DNA from: Siderastrea siderea
Lineage: Eukaryota > Cnidaria > Anthozoa > Scleractinia > Rhizangiidae
Direction of reading: 5' to 3'
Length of the DNA: 64,000 bases
Assembly: GCA_964030785.1 (NCBI GenBank)
Contig: OZ034969.1
Location: 39,051,201-39,115,200, forward strand
Part shown: positions 1-14,100 of the stretch, piece after piece
How the letters are laid out: each line of letters opens with the position of its first letter
Position numbering within the stretch: the first letter of the stretch is position 1
The notes under the pieces: generated by a model
The model's database searches: none
Told to the model about the DNA's origin: nothing
Seen by the model: the letters and a program-made list of their open reading frames with translations, nothing else
Position numbers and translations under genes: made by a program

Positions 1-3000
1 GCGAGTTTTTTTTTCTGCAGTGGTGAACTGTTCCCGGGCATGTCTTCGCTGAAATCATGATGAGGAAGTTTCCTTATTAATCACGGTTACAGACCTCGTC
101 CAATTAAATGTCGATTGTGGTCAAGCAGAAACGAATTACGGCGTTCCGAAAAACGCTTCAGTGGTTGCAGATATAATCCTGTCGCAGGAAAATAAGAAAA
201 CATCAACAACAATGATTACAGCATTTTGTATGTGTTATTTTTGTTCAAGGTGGATTGATTAATTAATTTGCAGTATACGCGTTTAGTCGTCGCATTTGCC
301 CGGGAGCTTAAACGCTATTAAAACTCGCAGTACCATCTGACCCGTTTCCAGTATCCTAACAAGAAGAGTCGCACGGCATTGTAAATGCCGCCATCTCTTT
401 CAGTTGGTATAATATTTTGCAAAAACCTTAAAATTATGCAAACGTGGTCCCACCGGGTTCTTTCCTGCAAATGGTAAACACCTGTCGTTTCCCCGGAAAC
501 GGAACGATGCTGTTTTTAGTCCCACTCGGACGTAGTTGTTATTGTTTAACGTCCAATCAGAGAAATCCTCGTACTTTGTGAAAATAAAAGAAACTGTATA
601 TGCAATGTAGTTTGGGTTGCTATGACGTGTGGTCGTGCTGAGTGTTTTTCTTGTATATTTTAAGGTAAGTCTGCGTACTTTATTGATACGATCAGGTTGG
701 TATTCTCATTGAGAAAGAAAGCACTCTTACTTTTGTCAGAACGACTTTCAACTTATCGCAATGATATTTAATAGGGATCTTTGACGAAACGTTTAGGAAG
801 TGCATTTATTTCTTCGTGCAAAAGTGTGCCTTCTTTTCGCTGTTGCTATCAAAATTCCTGGCCTTGATTTACCGTTCTAGTGTTTGCATGCGCATGTTAG
901 TGCGTCATGAGTGGGAAATGTCGGCTGGCGCCATGCTATTTCTTTGCGTCACACGAAAATGCACATGCACAACTTGGCTCCCTGCAACATATAACTTGGC
1001 CCTTCGTAGTTTAGAGATTTGTAGCTTCCATAGCGGCACTTGATCGGTAGTTCAATCGCTTGTACTATTTTTGCTTCTTCAACACCTCGGTTCGAGTTTG
1101 TTTGTCGAGATTTGAAGTTTAAATTTTGCTGCCCCATAACAAAACAATTCTCATTATTCTGCTATTTGTTTGGCCCGTCAGTTGAGAATACCGGAGATTA
1201 TTTTTACCCCAATGTACCGTGATTCTGTTTTCATGGACAATTAAATTTACATCGTTCAGTTTCGCCGTTCCTTTGACATTTATATTTATCGCATTTGAAA
1301 TGTGATTCAGCCGCACGATTTAGTCAATCACGGCGGTTCCGACCTTCACATGATAATTGTCAGAAATTTGCAGTTGCTGCCCTCGGTGCAACAATTTGTC
1401 TTAGTGATTGCGGTAAATATGCTCCTTTCCTGAAATGGTCGTGCGCTTCCGATTTAAAACTGTTGGTGACATCTATGGCTAAAGGCGTTTGTGTGTCACA
1501 CAAAGATTTGCATAGCTCTAGGTATTTGTTTTGGCGGTGTCACGAAAATGGTGAAGATTCGAAAAGTACTGCTGTAATTAAGCCTGCAAGCGTTGTTGTG
1601 TTAGGTTTATTCCAGTTTTGTTTACAAATATGGACCGATCTTTTTTCTATGATTATCAGCTTTGACTTGAGCTTGTTTGTGTACTCTGAGTTTGAAAAGT
1701 TAGTTTGTCGAGAAAAAACATCTGCGGCTCCAAGTATTTGTTTTGGCCCGCGTCACGAAAATTGCGAAAGTTTCAACATCTTTCCAGTCCCGCAACGGTA
1801 TGTCTTTGTCGTGGAACATTTTATTTCAGTTTTTTTTTTATTATAAATATACGCCTTTTCATCTGTTCTCCTTATTGATCTGAATTTTTTGGTGGTAAAG
1901 TTAAATTTTGTTACGTAATAAGGAAGGTTTTTTTTAGCTCTGTCATTTCTATAGAGGTATAGCTGCAGCTGTTGAAGTAGATCCAATGAATTTGACTCAA
2001 AAGGTGCCCAGCTTGGCAAATCCTCTCAGGTGGGATGGTTTATGTCTCTTTGTTCAGGTTATGGTGAAAAATTTGTGAGTCAAATGAGCTAGGGTGGGAG
2101 TGGAAAGATAGGTCTGCCCCCCCCCCTCCCCTGCTGTGGCCTAACACTTATTGGTGCATTATCCAAATCACACTATCAGGCCTGGTTGGGTGTGACATGT
2201 CATCCAAGGCCCGCACTCCCACCACTTTTGCAAATAAAATGGGATCCAGCATTCCCGAAGAACCGATAGCTTTCTAAATTCTTCACTCCGACACGAAGTT
2301 TTGATCTGAACCTCCAACGACCCACCTACCTTTTATGTACTGTTCACAACTTTGAGTAAGCATTTAAGTACAGACCCGCTAAAAAATCCTTTTATGTAGG
2401 AATGGCAAACCACACCACACAACAGGGTCAAACCCCTGAATAGTGCAGGATATCCCCTATGATAGCACAAGTATTATTAAATGATTCCTTTCCGTAAAGA
2501 TGGTGTGAATGATAACTTCAGGAAACTTTTAAGTTGTTATCACCTTACACATACCAACGTACCCAAGATGACACCCTAATGAGCAATTAGCTTGATAAAT
2601 CATATTTCGTTCAATACCAGTGAATACAATAGTTAACAGCAATATGTAGGAAGTGCAAAACGGATTTGCATCTAAGGACGCGTGCGTAAGGAAGGCTAAG
2701 GTTGCAGAACGGAAACATGACAGAGTAGTTCAGGAAAGCTTGTGTCTTCTGCTTTTTTCCCGGGCTTTTTTCATACCCTTTTGCAGGAAATGAACGGAAC
2801 TTATGTCCCTAAATTCTGACTTTTGTCCGCAGGGTTAGGCAAAGTGACACTTGAACTACAAATTTTTTAGCCTACTAGCATATTTTGATCTTTCATAAAT
2901 ACAAATATTACGATCTCTGTATTGAAGTTCATTTCGTCCTCAGAAGTGACTTTCCGGGTGTTTTTTCCCAATGCATGTTTTAGTGTATTTTTGGAATTAA

Positions 3001-4187
3001 CATCTCTTCCATGATGGAATGCAATCGCATTAATTTCCTTAATTTGAAAATTTACGTTCTCTTTCACGATACTGTAATTTCCTTTAGTCTGAACCATTTT
3101 CCTGTTCAATTCGCTTTAATGCAAGTTGCGTTAATTTCAAATACCTTAATAGATACAATTGTCAATTTCCTGTAATAAGGGAATTGGCTGCCAAGACAAT
3201 AAAGAATTTGCTGCTTCAGCTTCTGTAATGAGTGTTTTAATGGTACTCAGTTGTCTCTACAGCAATCACAACCGTAATCGAGATAATCAGGTTATGGAAT
3301 CTGGACAGTCTCACTCGATTTCTAGAGCGCAAACGGAGGGAACCGGCTGAGGTGTTTCGTTCGATTTTTGCCATTATTAATCGAACGTACGAAAGCATGC
3401 CGTGTTTGCTTAGGTTTGATTGCAAACACAATTAAACTCAATCTAACGCCGATTGATTTCGGGTTTGTTTGGACGGTTTTGTCCCTACAATGTTGTTGCA
3501 TGCTACGTACTGACGAATAGCCTACATCTAGTTCTTTCGTGTAAAACAAAGTTCAACTACTTGAATCCGGTAGGATGAAACATGTTTTAAAACCTCACAA
3601 CACTTTTTGCTTGCCCCAAGCAGCCCGACGGGTGCGCTACAAAATTTGCATGCAACAGTCGTTTCAGAAGTGGCACCGCCTTAGATAACCCAGGAGCAAT
3701 GTACCCCTATTGAACGAACTTTAAAAGTTGACTCTTGCTCCTCTTTAGAGGAGCATATAATAAGATGCCTTGGCAACAAAATTGTGTCAACAGTTTCGCT
3801 ATATAAAGTGGGGTAAGCTCAAGGTAAGTCAGCCAACCAGTAAGCTCATTAGAGGCTCAATCGAAAAGAAGTGTTTTTTTTTCTAATGCTGAAATAATCT
3901 TTCCATTTTGCCATGCGTCTGTTAGTTAACCATGCGTGGTTTACATGTAGGATGGAGGAAAAACTGCCTAAGCGAAAGCATAATTACAAAATGTTTACGC
4001 ACACGCGCACCGGCAAGTACAAGCACAAGTTTGCATTTGCAGGTGCTTTAAGCTTTGATCATCATTACATGGCAAACAAAAGACAAATATTTGTGGAAAC
4101 TGTTTGCTTTGTGCTTGTGTCTTCTGCTTATGCTTATGTTTGCATTGTGGCGTAAACTGTGCTTAATAGTTCACATGTCATCACAAA
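1..4187. other. No supported gene
   Basis: AT-rich sequence with no reading frame that looks like a protein or joins to another by phase. Isolated signals are present: a good 5' splice-like site AAG/GTAAGT at about 664, and a TATA-like TATAAA at 3802 followed by another AAG/GTAAGT at about 3833. Neither can be connected to a coding exon. A weak internal repetition around 1515-1565 and 1730-1780 shares the phrase GTATTTGTTTTGG. The 183-codon frame at 1295-1846 is Cys/Phe/Ser-rich, matches nothing I know and overlaps this repetition, so I do not call it a gene. Confidence 0.5.
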
Positions 4188-4445
4188 AGCTGGTTGGTGT
4201 AGTGCTCAGCGCTTTGGATTTCCGATCGGAAGCTTGGACGGTCGGTAAATTCAAGGCGTGGTCTCTGCATCGTGTTGTGTTGACTCTTTAGACGAAAAAA
4301 CTTTACTTCACATTGTTTTTCTTCAACCTGGGTGTGTAAATCATACAGGGTTACTGGGGATAACCCTGCGATGGACTTGCATCTCATCCGGGGATGATCT
4401 CGCTTCAGAGACTAGAAACACCCACTGTGCGGGCCCCTTCGCACC
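4188..4445 (+). mobile_element. Old diverged tRNA-derived SINE copy
   Basis: It aligns by eye, end to end, with the two fresher SINE copies at 47960 and 48989. It has an A-box-like TGGTGTAGTG at the left, a B-box-like AATTCAAGGC about 60 bases on, then the shared body phrases CATCGTGTTGTG, AAACTTTAC and GGTAACCCTGCGATGGAC (approximate in this copy). Many substitutions suggest an old insertion. No target-site duplication is visible. Confidence 0.6.
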
Positions 4446-5996
4446 GTGTGCGGCTAAACTTGTATTGAAGATGAAACTTTCTCTTTGCTTTTATCTCTGA
4501 CTGAGCACAATTTTTTCGTAAAACTTAAACCCCAGATCACGTGCGTATCTCACACCATGCACTGACGTGTTCTGTGCATGGGTCCTCAAATAGATCATAG
4601 GCGAATACCACACCCAACACGCCCGCAGTATCTATGCAAGTTGTAATGCTGTTTCCATGAGAGCAGGTTGTGAGCAAGTTTTTCAAACTTGACTTCCAGC
4701 ACACACACAGTGATAACAGTACAAGAAAACAACTGCCGACTGAACGCAAGTTGACCTCAAGAAAGTTTCTTTAATAAAGAGAGACTTAAGTCACGTCTAT
4801 AACTATGACAAATTCGCTCAAAAATATTATGCTCTGAAAAATGTAACATTTTTGTGGAAAAATATTTCACTCAGAGCGCCTCCTTACAAAATGTAACTTG
4901 TTTTTCTCATGTTGTGTGAGAAGGAAAGGAACGCTGAACAGATGCTCGGCTATCATTTAAAACCCGAACTTCTTTTGTCACACCGACGTGATCCATAGTC
5001 AAATTCCAAAATTCTTTGCGAGTAAATGCTATGCTAGCGGATTACATTGATGACTATCACATCGATAGCTGTACTGTTATCAGTTTTATCGAGAAAAAAA
5101 TAGAATCCAAAACAAAAGAAGTAGAATCACGATTTTCATTTGCACAATGGTCGTTAGGTCTAATTATTCCCTACTTTGTCATCTAGCAGTTTTGCAAATC
5201 TAGTAGAATTAGCTAAAATTTAAAGTTCAGTAAACCAGTTATAATTCATAGCGTGCTAAAACGGATTTTCCTTTTTTGAAATCAAAGAATTGATTCTCGG
5301 CTTCAGAAGATTATGTTGATGGTCTAGTGCGTTTGTATAATCTAGGTAGCCACAGGTTTAGTCTTGTCAGTTTTGTCTTCAACTTTGAATTATTCTGTGT
5401 TTCTCGTGATAAGAAATACCTGAAGAAAAAATAGATGGAATGTCTCCTTCCAGATTGTCTGAGTAGCCTTGAATAACTACTTCACTTCTTTATATCCTAA
5501 TTTTAGCAGGCAATTCTTGCAAATGAAGAATCAGATAATGTTAGGAAAATTCTTGACTGGAAGCAAATTGTTGCAAGAAGAATTGTGTTGATCTGGGGCC
5601 CAAACTGTTAAACAAGCGACGCATGCGTAGCTCTCGCTAAACTCTTGCTAGTAATTGAAAACCATGGGCTTCTATTGAAAACAAAATACCCATAGAAAAA
5701 AGAATCCTCCATTTTAAAAGCAAACGTTTAAACCGCTTCTAAAAATTGAGGTTTTTGTTCAGGTGCATATTACATGAGAGGTTGGTAGCTGTTGGCCACC
5801 AGTTTTGTCATCTTGAATGTTGAATTGTCAATTCTCTCTCACAAACTTCCGTTCAAGCCTGAGTTTTTTTCAGGTTGTTCCTTTATCAACTGCCTAAGTT
5901 GATATCTTTAACTGTGAGGGTCATCATTATTTCTTATTTCAGCCGCAGTTCACATATGTGATTATTTCATATATTCCCTCTCATTTATCTTGTGAG
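4446..5996. other. No supported gene
   Basis: No exon-like frame, RNA gene or clear repeat is seen between the old SINE and the inverted-repeat element that starts at 5999. Confidence 0.5.
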
Positions 5997-5998
5997 TA

Positions 5999-6507
5999 CA
6001 GTCAAAGTTCTCCTAGCGACCACTCTCGCAAGCGACCAACTCCAGTTACGACCAGCATTGTAAAACCCCGTTTAAATTGTGTTAAACTCTGTAATTGAAA
6101 GCTCTCGTAGGCGACCGTTCCCGTAAGCGACCGCGACCACTTTTGTGAATTACCGACTGGTCTTTTCCTTTGTTTTTAAGTTCTCGTAAGCGACCACTCG
6201 GTCAACACCTCTATAAAAACATTCACATACCAGTATTACATACCATAAGCGCTGATTGTTCGTTGACTTATGCATACGCGAACCTCTTCTGTGATAGGCA
6301 ATAATAAACTATTTAATATTATTACTACAGTGGCATTGGTCACCAACAACTTTTTGCCAAGCGTGCCGCTAAAAGGTCTCGTTAGGGATCACCCTCTATT
6401 GTTTTATTACATGGTCGCTTACGAGAGTCTATTCTCGCAAACGACCAGCTCTAGTTGCGACCACTTTCCTGAATTCCCGAGGTGGTCGCTTACGAGAACT
6501 TCGACTG
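5999..6507. mobile_element. TA-flanked inverted-repeat element (Tc1/mariner-like MITE)
   Basis: The left end begins CAGTCAAAGTTCTC and the right end is its near-perfect inverse, GAACTTCGACTG. Terminal inverted repeats reach about 28 bases, including a GCGACCAC segment. A TA dinucleotide flanks each end (5997-5998 and 6508-6509), the target duplication of the Tc1/mariner superfamily. The 509 bp interior has no transposase frame. Inside both ends the motif CTCGTAAGCGACC recurs several times in variant form, as subterminal repeats do. A non-autonomous element is the simplest reading. Confidence 0.75.
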
Positions 6508-6509
6508 TA

Positions 6510-7843
6510 TTAAACAAATGTACAAGGCAATGGACCAGCGGACACCTCAAGTGACGCTGGTTGTTTTCATCCCTGAATGGACCTGGGCTTACGTATTATT
6601 TCAAAGTAAGGCAGTATTTTGCCTCTTTAATCGCTTATACGATGGAAAGGAAGACAACAGTAATGATGAGTTGGTATGAGTTGTGTAGTCAATTTCAATC
6701 ATTATTTTGACGTCATGGATTTGTGCAGAATTGGTCACAATATACATATTTACAGAATTAGACTTAAGTGTGATTTTATTAATCCGTAACAAGATGTGAT
6801 AAAGTAAAACGCTTTGTGTAATTACATTTTATTTCACTGGTTAAGTAAACTCACTCTACCCAAAGATCTTATGCACATGAAGTTTCCTGAGATAAACAGG
6901 CGATTAATATGTGTCACAAAAAGACGCACCTGTTAGATTTACAATTGCTTAAGCTGTTGTTTCTTTTTTATCAGAACGTACCATTTTCCTCCCAAAGAAT
7001 ACGTGACGAGCCAGAAGAACGACTGCTCATAACACTTCAAAGCACTTCTCAAACACTTCGTGAAAGGGCGAAAATTACTTAATCACTGTGTGGGAGTGAT
7101 TAAATTAATTAATCACTCAGTTTTTATGTCCCCATAAAAACAGAGTTAACGCTGTGATAAAGGTTGGCCTTTCCAATTTAACAATATGAAATAAAACGGC
7201 AGTACGCTATTTGCGTGGGTGTGCACATAGAATTTTGTTCATTTTGGAATGTTGTTTTGATTTCTGAACTCATTGGTTTGTATATTTGTATGAAGCCACG
7301 GGTGGTGTGACGTGCTTTCCGTTAGAAAGAAGTTGTGCTTCCTACTGATTTCGACTGATTGTTTTTAAGGTTGTTGTATTTTTCCGCCCATTCTTTTGAG
7401 GTTACACAGCCTCTTGACAAGGAAATGAAAAAGTTTTGCGGCGGATGTTTTTTAATCAATTATGCTCATCTGAGAGAGAGTTGTGAAAACGAAGGAAGGT
7501 ACATTTGGCCACGAAATTTTCAAATTGTGGAGATTAAATGTCTGAGAATATCCCGGAAGAATATTAACGCTAGTTTTTCAACACATCAAATGATACCACG
7601 TATTGAATGCGAAGCTAATCGGAATCCGTTAAATCTCATGGGTGGCACCGCTAATATTAATATCATGGAATTTCCGACTCTTGGTTCTCTTTTCTTTCTC
7701 GCAAGTTTGTCTGTTAGCACAACAGTTCAGCCAACACTTAAGTCATGAAGAAGCAGCCACAGAAATGTTTCCGTAGTCACACTCTTGTTAGTGGCAGAGT
7801 ATGTTGAAATATTCTTGTTCAGCTATTCCAGTTTTCTGTCTTG
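6510..7843. other. No supported gene
   Basis: The only long frame (7359-7748, 129 codons) does not begin with ATG and resembles no family I know. No splice-phase partners were found, so it is treated as chance. Confidence 0.45.
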
Positions 7844-8197
7844 AAACTAAAAGTCAGTAATGTAAAGTGAGTGTTATTTTGAGCATTTATTAATAGGTAC
7901 ATGGAAAAATTAGCTTGACAGCTACTCAACCAGGGCAAAAAGCGCACAGTTTTTAAGGACGTGATTGCATGTGTTGGGCTGTTATTTCCCAAACAAAAAA
8001 ATAGTTTTTAATGAAGATTTAAACTAAAAGTCAGTAATGTAAAATGAGTGCCATTTTGGGCATTTATTAATAGGTACATGGAAAAATTAGCTTGACAGCT
8101 ACTGCGACAAGGGCAAAAAGCGCACAGTTTTTAAGGACGTGATTGCATGTGTTGGGCTATTATTTCCCAAACAAAAAAATCGTTTTTAATGAAGTTT
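7844..8197. repeat. Tandem duplication, two copies of a 177 bp unit
   Basis: The phrase AAACTAAAAGTCAGTAATGT occurs at 7844 and again at 8021. The following ~175 bases repeat with only a few differences (GTGTTATTTTGAG against GTGCCATTTTGGG, and CTCAACC against CTGCGAC). The high identity points to a recent duplication. No coding content is seen. Confidence 0.9.
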
Positions 8198-11100
8198 TAA
8201 CTTCTTCAATTAGACTTAACGACGTTACCATACAGTCCCTATGCGACAGACCCTTTTAAGGAACCGTCCGAGATTTGAACGTAAACTGTAAAGGACATTA
8301 GCTTTGGACATTTTTAGGACGTTTCGTTGTATCAGATCCATGGCACTTAGGCCAAAAGCTATCAAAATAGCTTGCTAAGACAAGTGGACGCATTGCCAAG
8401 TCATAAACACACTGGCCTCATTAAAAAAAATATTCAGTGACCGGCCCATATAACTAAACATGGCGGAGAATAGTGTAACAGATGGTCAAACTCGCCTACT
8501 GGCCATACCAAATAACGGAGGTGCGAATTTCAATCTGCTTTTGCTTATATTTTTTCATAGTTCTCTCCTTGGTAAGCAATGTACGTTATTTTACGGAAAA
8601 AGTTCTAGATCAAAAGGAAGCGATTTATACCAAAGTGTGTCGGTAGCGGCCATCGGAATGTTTGCATGAGCAAAATTAAAAGTATTATAAGCTTACATTG
8701 GCTTATTATAGGATGAAAACAATCGCAAAAGAAAGCACGGAATTCACGTCCTACGCGTAGTTTCTCAAAACTGTCATCTTTGCAGAGCTTACAATTGTTT
8801 ATTTTAATACTGTTTGTAAATAGTGTTTTAACTGTGAGAATATTTTGAAAATTTAAAACAAATGTATTATTCCAGTTTTGTAAATATAATGATACAATAA
8901 TGGATTAAACAGCTGGTGAGCGATTCTCGGCAAACTTTGCCCTGATCATACAGCGAAATAGGAAGGCATTAGACTAAATTACTTAAATACTTGTGGCGAA
9001 TTTTATAGATCAGACAGAGTTAAGGTTTTAAGGTGATCCTTTTGGCTTTGGCAATGAGAAACTCTTATCTTGTTTAATCATAGCCTTGCTTTGGGTGTTG
9101 GATGCACGTGAACAGCAACCATAACGTACTTTCCATGTGTGAAGAAAGCAGCTAAGGAAGTCGCAGCGGAATTCTGGCAAATCGGAACTGCTATTCCACA
9201 ACTCTTCAATAGAAATTCTCATTTTCTGACACGGGAAGTAGATTTACGAGGTAATTGTATTCACAGCTGTCTTACTTAAAGGTGAGCCGAGCAACTCATT
9301 TATTCTAGGGCACGGCCAACAAGTCACACCGAATATCTGTTGCATCACACCTTAGTTGCTTTAAAAATCTGAATTTGGCTTTGAAGAAAAATACAACAAT
9401 TTCCTAGAGTTTTCTTAATTTTTAAGAAATCAACGCCTTGCGTTCTCGAAAAGACAAAATGCAATTTGTAGGCCCGAAAATATTCAAGTTTTGAGAAAGC
9501 CAGTTTGCGTTCTGGTGGAACTTGAGTTCCAGTTAAGATATTCGGACACTTTAAGATTCCGTTCTCTAGAAACGTTCTGTCACGACAATATTCGGCTATT
9601 TACCGAAGAACATAAAGGAATCAGATTGATGACTGTGCTAGTTAAAAAAGAAAAAAAATCATATTTCGAAGGCTTAGATATTTACAACAGGCAGTGATTT
9701 TCTGAAACTTATCCAGTTACGTCGTTGGGCGCCCTGTTAACTGTCATGGTACTTTTGCGCTGATCAGGAAACGTTAAATTTCGATTTTTATACAAAATTG
9801 CCAATAAGGACTAATATTAAACTTAACCCATATACCACAAGCACACAAATTGATTAGAAATCCATGGATAGGCCATTCACTTGGACGCAAAAATACGAGC
9901 AGCCTGGAAAGCTAGACTTATGGCTAAATTGCGTGCCAACGCAGTTTTAGCCCAAATAATAGGTCTTGGTTTTGCCCCCGTTACAAATCTTTAAACGTTT
10001 AAAGGTTGCCTCTTGGGAATTGAGAGAACGTTTAAAAGCGATTAGAGGATTATTAACCAGGTGTTTTTATCATAATTCCACTCCGACCTAAACCGATTCC
10101 TCAGTCATGTCGACAGGTCCTTTCACTGGAAATACATGCTGCCAGGTTAGCTTTAAAAAGAAAGTGAAATACTGACGTGGGAAATTGTTCCTGTTTTTAA
10201 GCTGTCTCAGTCTATATCTCTCAGTAGTCTGTTTCTCATAGCTATTCTATGAAGCCAGTAAGTAATCGACTTGTTTGACTAGTTATACGTTTCCCACCAT
10301 TTCTTGTTTGATTTTTATTTTATTTTTGTTACTGGATTGTTCTTTATATGAAGGTCCTTTTTAGAATAAGGCTAAAATTTTTCTTCTTCAGATTTACCGA
10401 AAAAAATTAGAGAGTTGAATCCCACAACAGGCAACCGTTTTCGGCTTTGAAGTTACCGAATAGGACAAGAAATTTTTTCTGCTACCGGTAGATTTATTTT
10501 GCGGATTGATGATTTTAAGCTTTTGAGGGATTTTATTTATGCGATTTAGAAAGATCTATTTTTCGAGTGGGATTTACGGAGTGTGTGCTTCCTGTAATTT
10601 AACGGCATCTAATAAGCACTCGAAAAGTAACAATTGAAATTCACGAAATGCAAAAGAAACGTTCACAGAAACTCTACTCCATAAAGTTGTTTTTAAGTTT
10701 GCTTGTTGAGGCGTCAAACTGTAATTGATAATACCATCTAATAATTTGTACGGGTGGTATTTTTTTAGCGGGATGTCCGTAACAGTCATGGAAACTCGGA
10801 TTTATGAATTCCGAGAAATTTAATTTAAAAAACCTTCAATATCAATAGCAAACCCTTACAATCTTCTAGAGATAGTGAAAAAGTGTAAAAATTAAAGTTG
10901 CAATTTATCTGAATCAATCCAAAGAGTTAAAATAGTTTAAATATAAATAAGCTAAAAATCAATGTTCAATCTTATTATTAATGATGATCTTTATTTAATT
11001 GCATGTTACACGTCGAACGTAGACTACTTATTGGAAATTAGCCATACTGTCAATAAATTGTATTTTAAAATATATCCATTTAGAAAGCAATCCGTATCCG

Positions 11101-14100
11101 ACAGCGTTCGGCATTTATACATATCCATAGGGAGCGTTTCGCAGGCGCTCAAAGTCAAACAAAAGAGTACAGTTAGTGAAAAAGAGTCCCAAGTAGTCTC
11201 CGGTGTTTTACGGGTTTTGTTTAGTTACTTCTAGCTCAGTAATCTTATAGTTGGTTTTGAGGTTATGTCGGGATAGAGAACGAATGTTAATCTTGGTGTT
11301 CAGTAACTTAAATAGTTACTTTACAACAACTATCGGATTAAAAGTGCAGTGCTTTGATTTGTGTGTTTCGCCATCCTAATCCTTATTTAAAATATTTGGT
11401 TTTTGTATCTAGTCCCACATGTGTGTGTGTGTTTTTGGTTTTCGACGTGCGTCTCATTTAATAAAATGACAAGTCTTTCCATGGAATGACGGTTCAAATG
11501 GTTCATGTCCAGTTTTTAGTGATCACAGTATTTAGAAGCAGGTGTACATGAGAGAAGCCTTCTAGTGGTTAATCACATCAGACAAATCGTACATTAAATT
11601 GCAGTATTAACAAACAAAACTTACTTGTCTCAATACAATCTGGAAGTTTCTCTAGTAAACCCGAGTTAAGGTTTGACATCTATCGGATCTAACAAGTAAT
11701 TCTGGAGCCGAAAGACTTCCGCCGGTATTTCACGAAGAGGGGCGTTGTTAGATTGTAGCGGTTATTCAAATGCATTTGTCACCTTTTAATAGGTTAAAAA
11801 ATAAATAATCATATTCAGTTTCGCTATCTTTAATGCCATATCATTATCAGTAAACGAATGTCCCACTGTGGCTTTCCAAGTTAACGCTTCAGAGCGATAA
11901 GAAGGAACATTCAAAGAAATGATGGAGTTCAGAGCCTGATAACCCTCGGGGATGAAGCAAATAATTGTCTTGAGATCAGGGCTTAGTAGTCCACACATTG
12001 AAGAAAAAGTCTTCAGAGATAACGAAGTTGCATACCGACCTAATCCATGTAGCATACACGTTTTCGTCTAGACACTGCTACTGAATGTTTGTCTTTGTTA
12101 TTCTAGGATACTGTCAGAGAACATGTATATCAACTGAGTATTTAAAACACAATTATAGAATTTGCCTTTCTCGTGATACTGACAAATGGTGCCTTGCTGG
12201 TATTTATGCCGTAATATTCAGTCTTTCCTTCTCCAAGTCATTTTGAACCGTGTAGTCCCTTGAAAGAATATCTGTAATAAAAGTAATAACTCTTTGTAAT
12301 AACTCTTTGTAATAAAAGCTCAGAGCTCAAGATCTCTTTCTAATATTTCTATGAATGGCACCGTCTATGTCAGTGGAGTTTAAAAAGCTATTATATCTTA
12401 TTCACCGTTTGTTAAAGTAAACTGTTAATGTAAACAGAAATTAAAACTGCTGAGCAGGTTGAAATGTTTTTACGCGGAAAAGATAGTTTTACAGCGGGCC
12501 GTTTTTAGGAGGTTGAGAAGGGATATAAGATGGTGCTGATTCATGTCAATGGATACTCAGTAAAAAAATGTGTTCACTTTGGGTGTTCCGTCATTTTGAA
12601 ACGTACTCAGTAAAATGATGTTGCATGTCCATTTATTTACCTTAGATCATTCAAATAAGAAAACTGAGATTTTTTTAACTCCTTGAAGATCAAAACATCC
12701 CATGTTTAAAATTAACGAGAAATTAACAGTGTACACAGGGAAGTACTTGTCAGACTCTCACTGAGACTCAAAAGTTGGAAGCACGACACGTGTGAGGCAA
12801 GGTTTGACTGACTATGGGATCATGAAGCGACGGTTCCATTTCCTTCTGAAACGGCTTTTCAAGTTCAAGTAAAAGTACTAAAATGAAAGTACAAGACAAA
12901 TTTTAATTTCAAAGTCCATATCCGAACCATCTGCGACATTTTCACACTTTTTTTTTGCTTGTCTCCTTTAGAAAATTGTTTCGAGGTTTTTATTTTCAAC
13001 TTTTTTTTCTTGAGACGGTTCCCTCGTTGTCATTCGCCTGCTTTAAGCCAGCTGCTTGACTAGAATTTTTTTAAATAGTAAAGAGAAATTAGGAATTAAT
13101 CACTACTTTAAGTATCTGAGAGTCTTATGAGGTCTGAGGCGACTATCTGGAGCCAAAAGAGATAAGTTGTGTTATTAAAACGTCGTGTTTACATCGATTT
13201 GCGATATTTAAAGTGGATTTCGCACACCTACCGGATATATATATTCAAAGCTCTTTGGCTGAAATCTGCCGTTCCATATCTCGTCTTAAAATGGGAAATT
13301 AAATTGTGGCATATTGCTATTTCATTCGTAACTGATTTAGACAGGGAGAAAATAATTCATTTTGTCAGCGATTACAGAATTTAAATGTAAACATGTCAGT
13401 TATTAATGTGGTTTTAGAAGAATAGAACAGACACTTCGACTCCGAACTATTATGCCTCGAGGAAACACAATTTTAATGTCGGATGCACCTCACTTATGGC
13501 TGCGCTTATTAATTAAGATTAGTTGAAGTTCGATCTAGACAAATAGCGAAACTCTACTTTCCTCACGTTAGGGAAAAAATAAAAAGAAGTAATCTTACTA
13601 TTTTTGTTATTGACAGCCACAAGTATTAAAATTTAAAGATAGGTTTTTACTTTTTTCCATTTTCAGTGGTTTCAGTCCATTTGCTCTGTAATGCTTTCAC
13701 CAATACTTGGACGTAAATTTCCATGGTAGAGCTTTCAAAGACGCTTTTCAGGTGCGACTTGAGTGGCAGCCGGGAAATGGTACTTGAGTCGTCATTTCTT
13801 TGTCTTTGTAAGTAACTTTCAAACTACCCCTCTTCACTTTGTTTCCCTCCATAAACTAAAAGATCAAAACGATATTACTGTCAGTGGTCAGCTTAATGAT
13901 TTTGAGCCATTGCCTGGGTTTCTTTTCCGGCTGGTAGCTTCGTAGGCGTTTGATACTGTTCCGAAAACACAGTTTATTAGATCAAGTCTGCCTGTGAAGA
14001 AAATAAAATCAGGAGCCAATAGCAAATGGCCAAGGCTTAATTTCTTTAAGGTATGGAGATTTTTTTCATTGTGAAAATCCGGTGATTAAGTAATACAAGT

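Noticed and set aside
1295..1846. 183-codon plus-strand frame
   Set aside because: It overlaps imperfect internal repeats, has an odd Cys/Phe-rich composition, no domain I know and no splice partners.
7359..7748. 129-codon plus-strand frame
   Set aside because: It has no ATG at its start and no recognisable motifs; length is within chance for AT-rich DNA.
11786..12055. 89-codon minus-strand frame with ATG
   Set aside because: The composition is fairly protein-like, but it is isolated, unmatched and has no exon neighbours.
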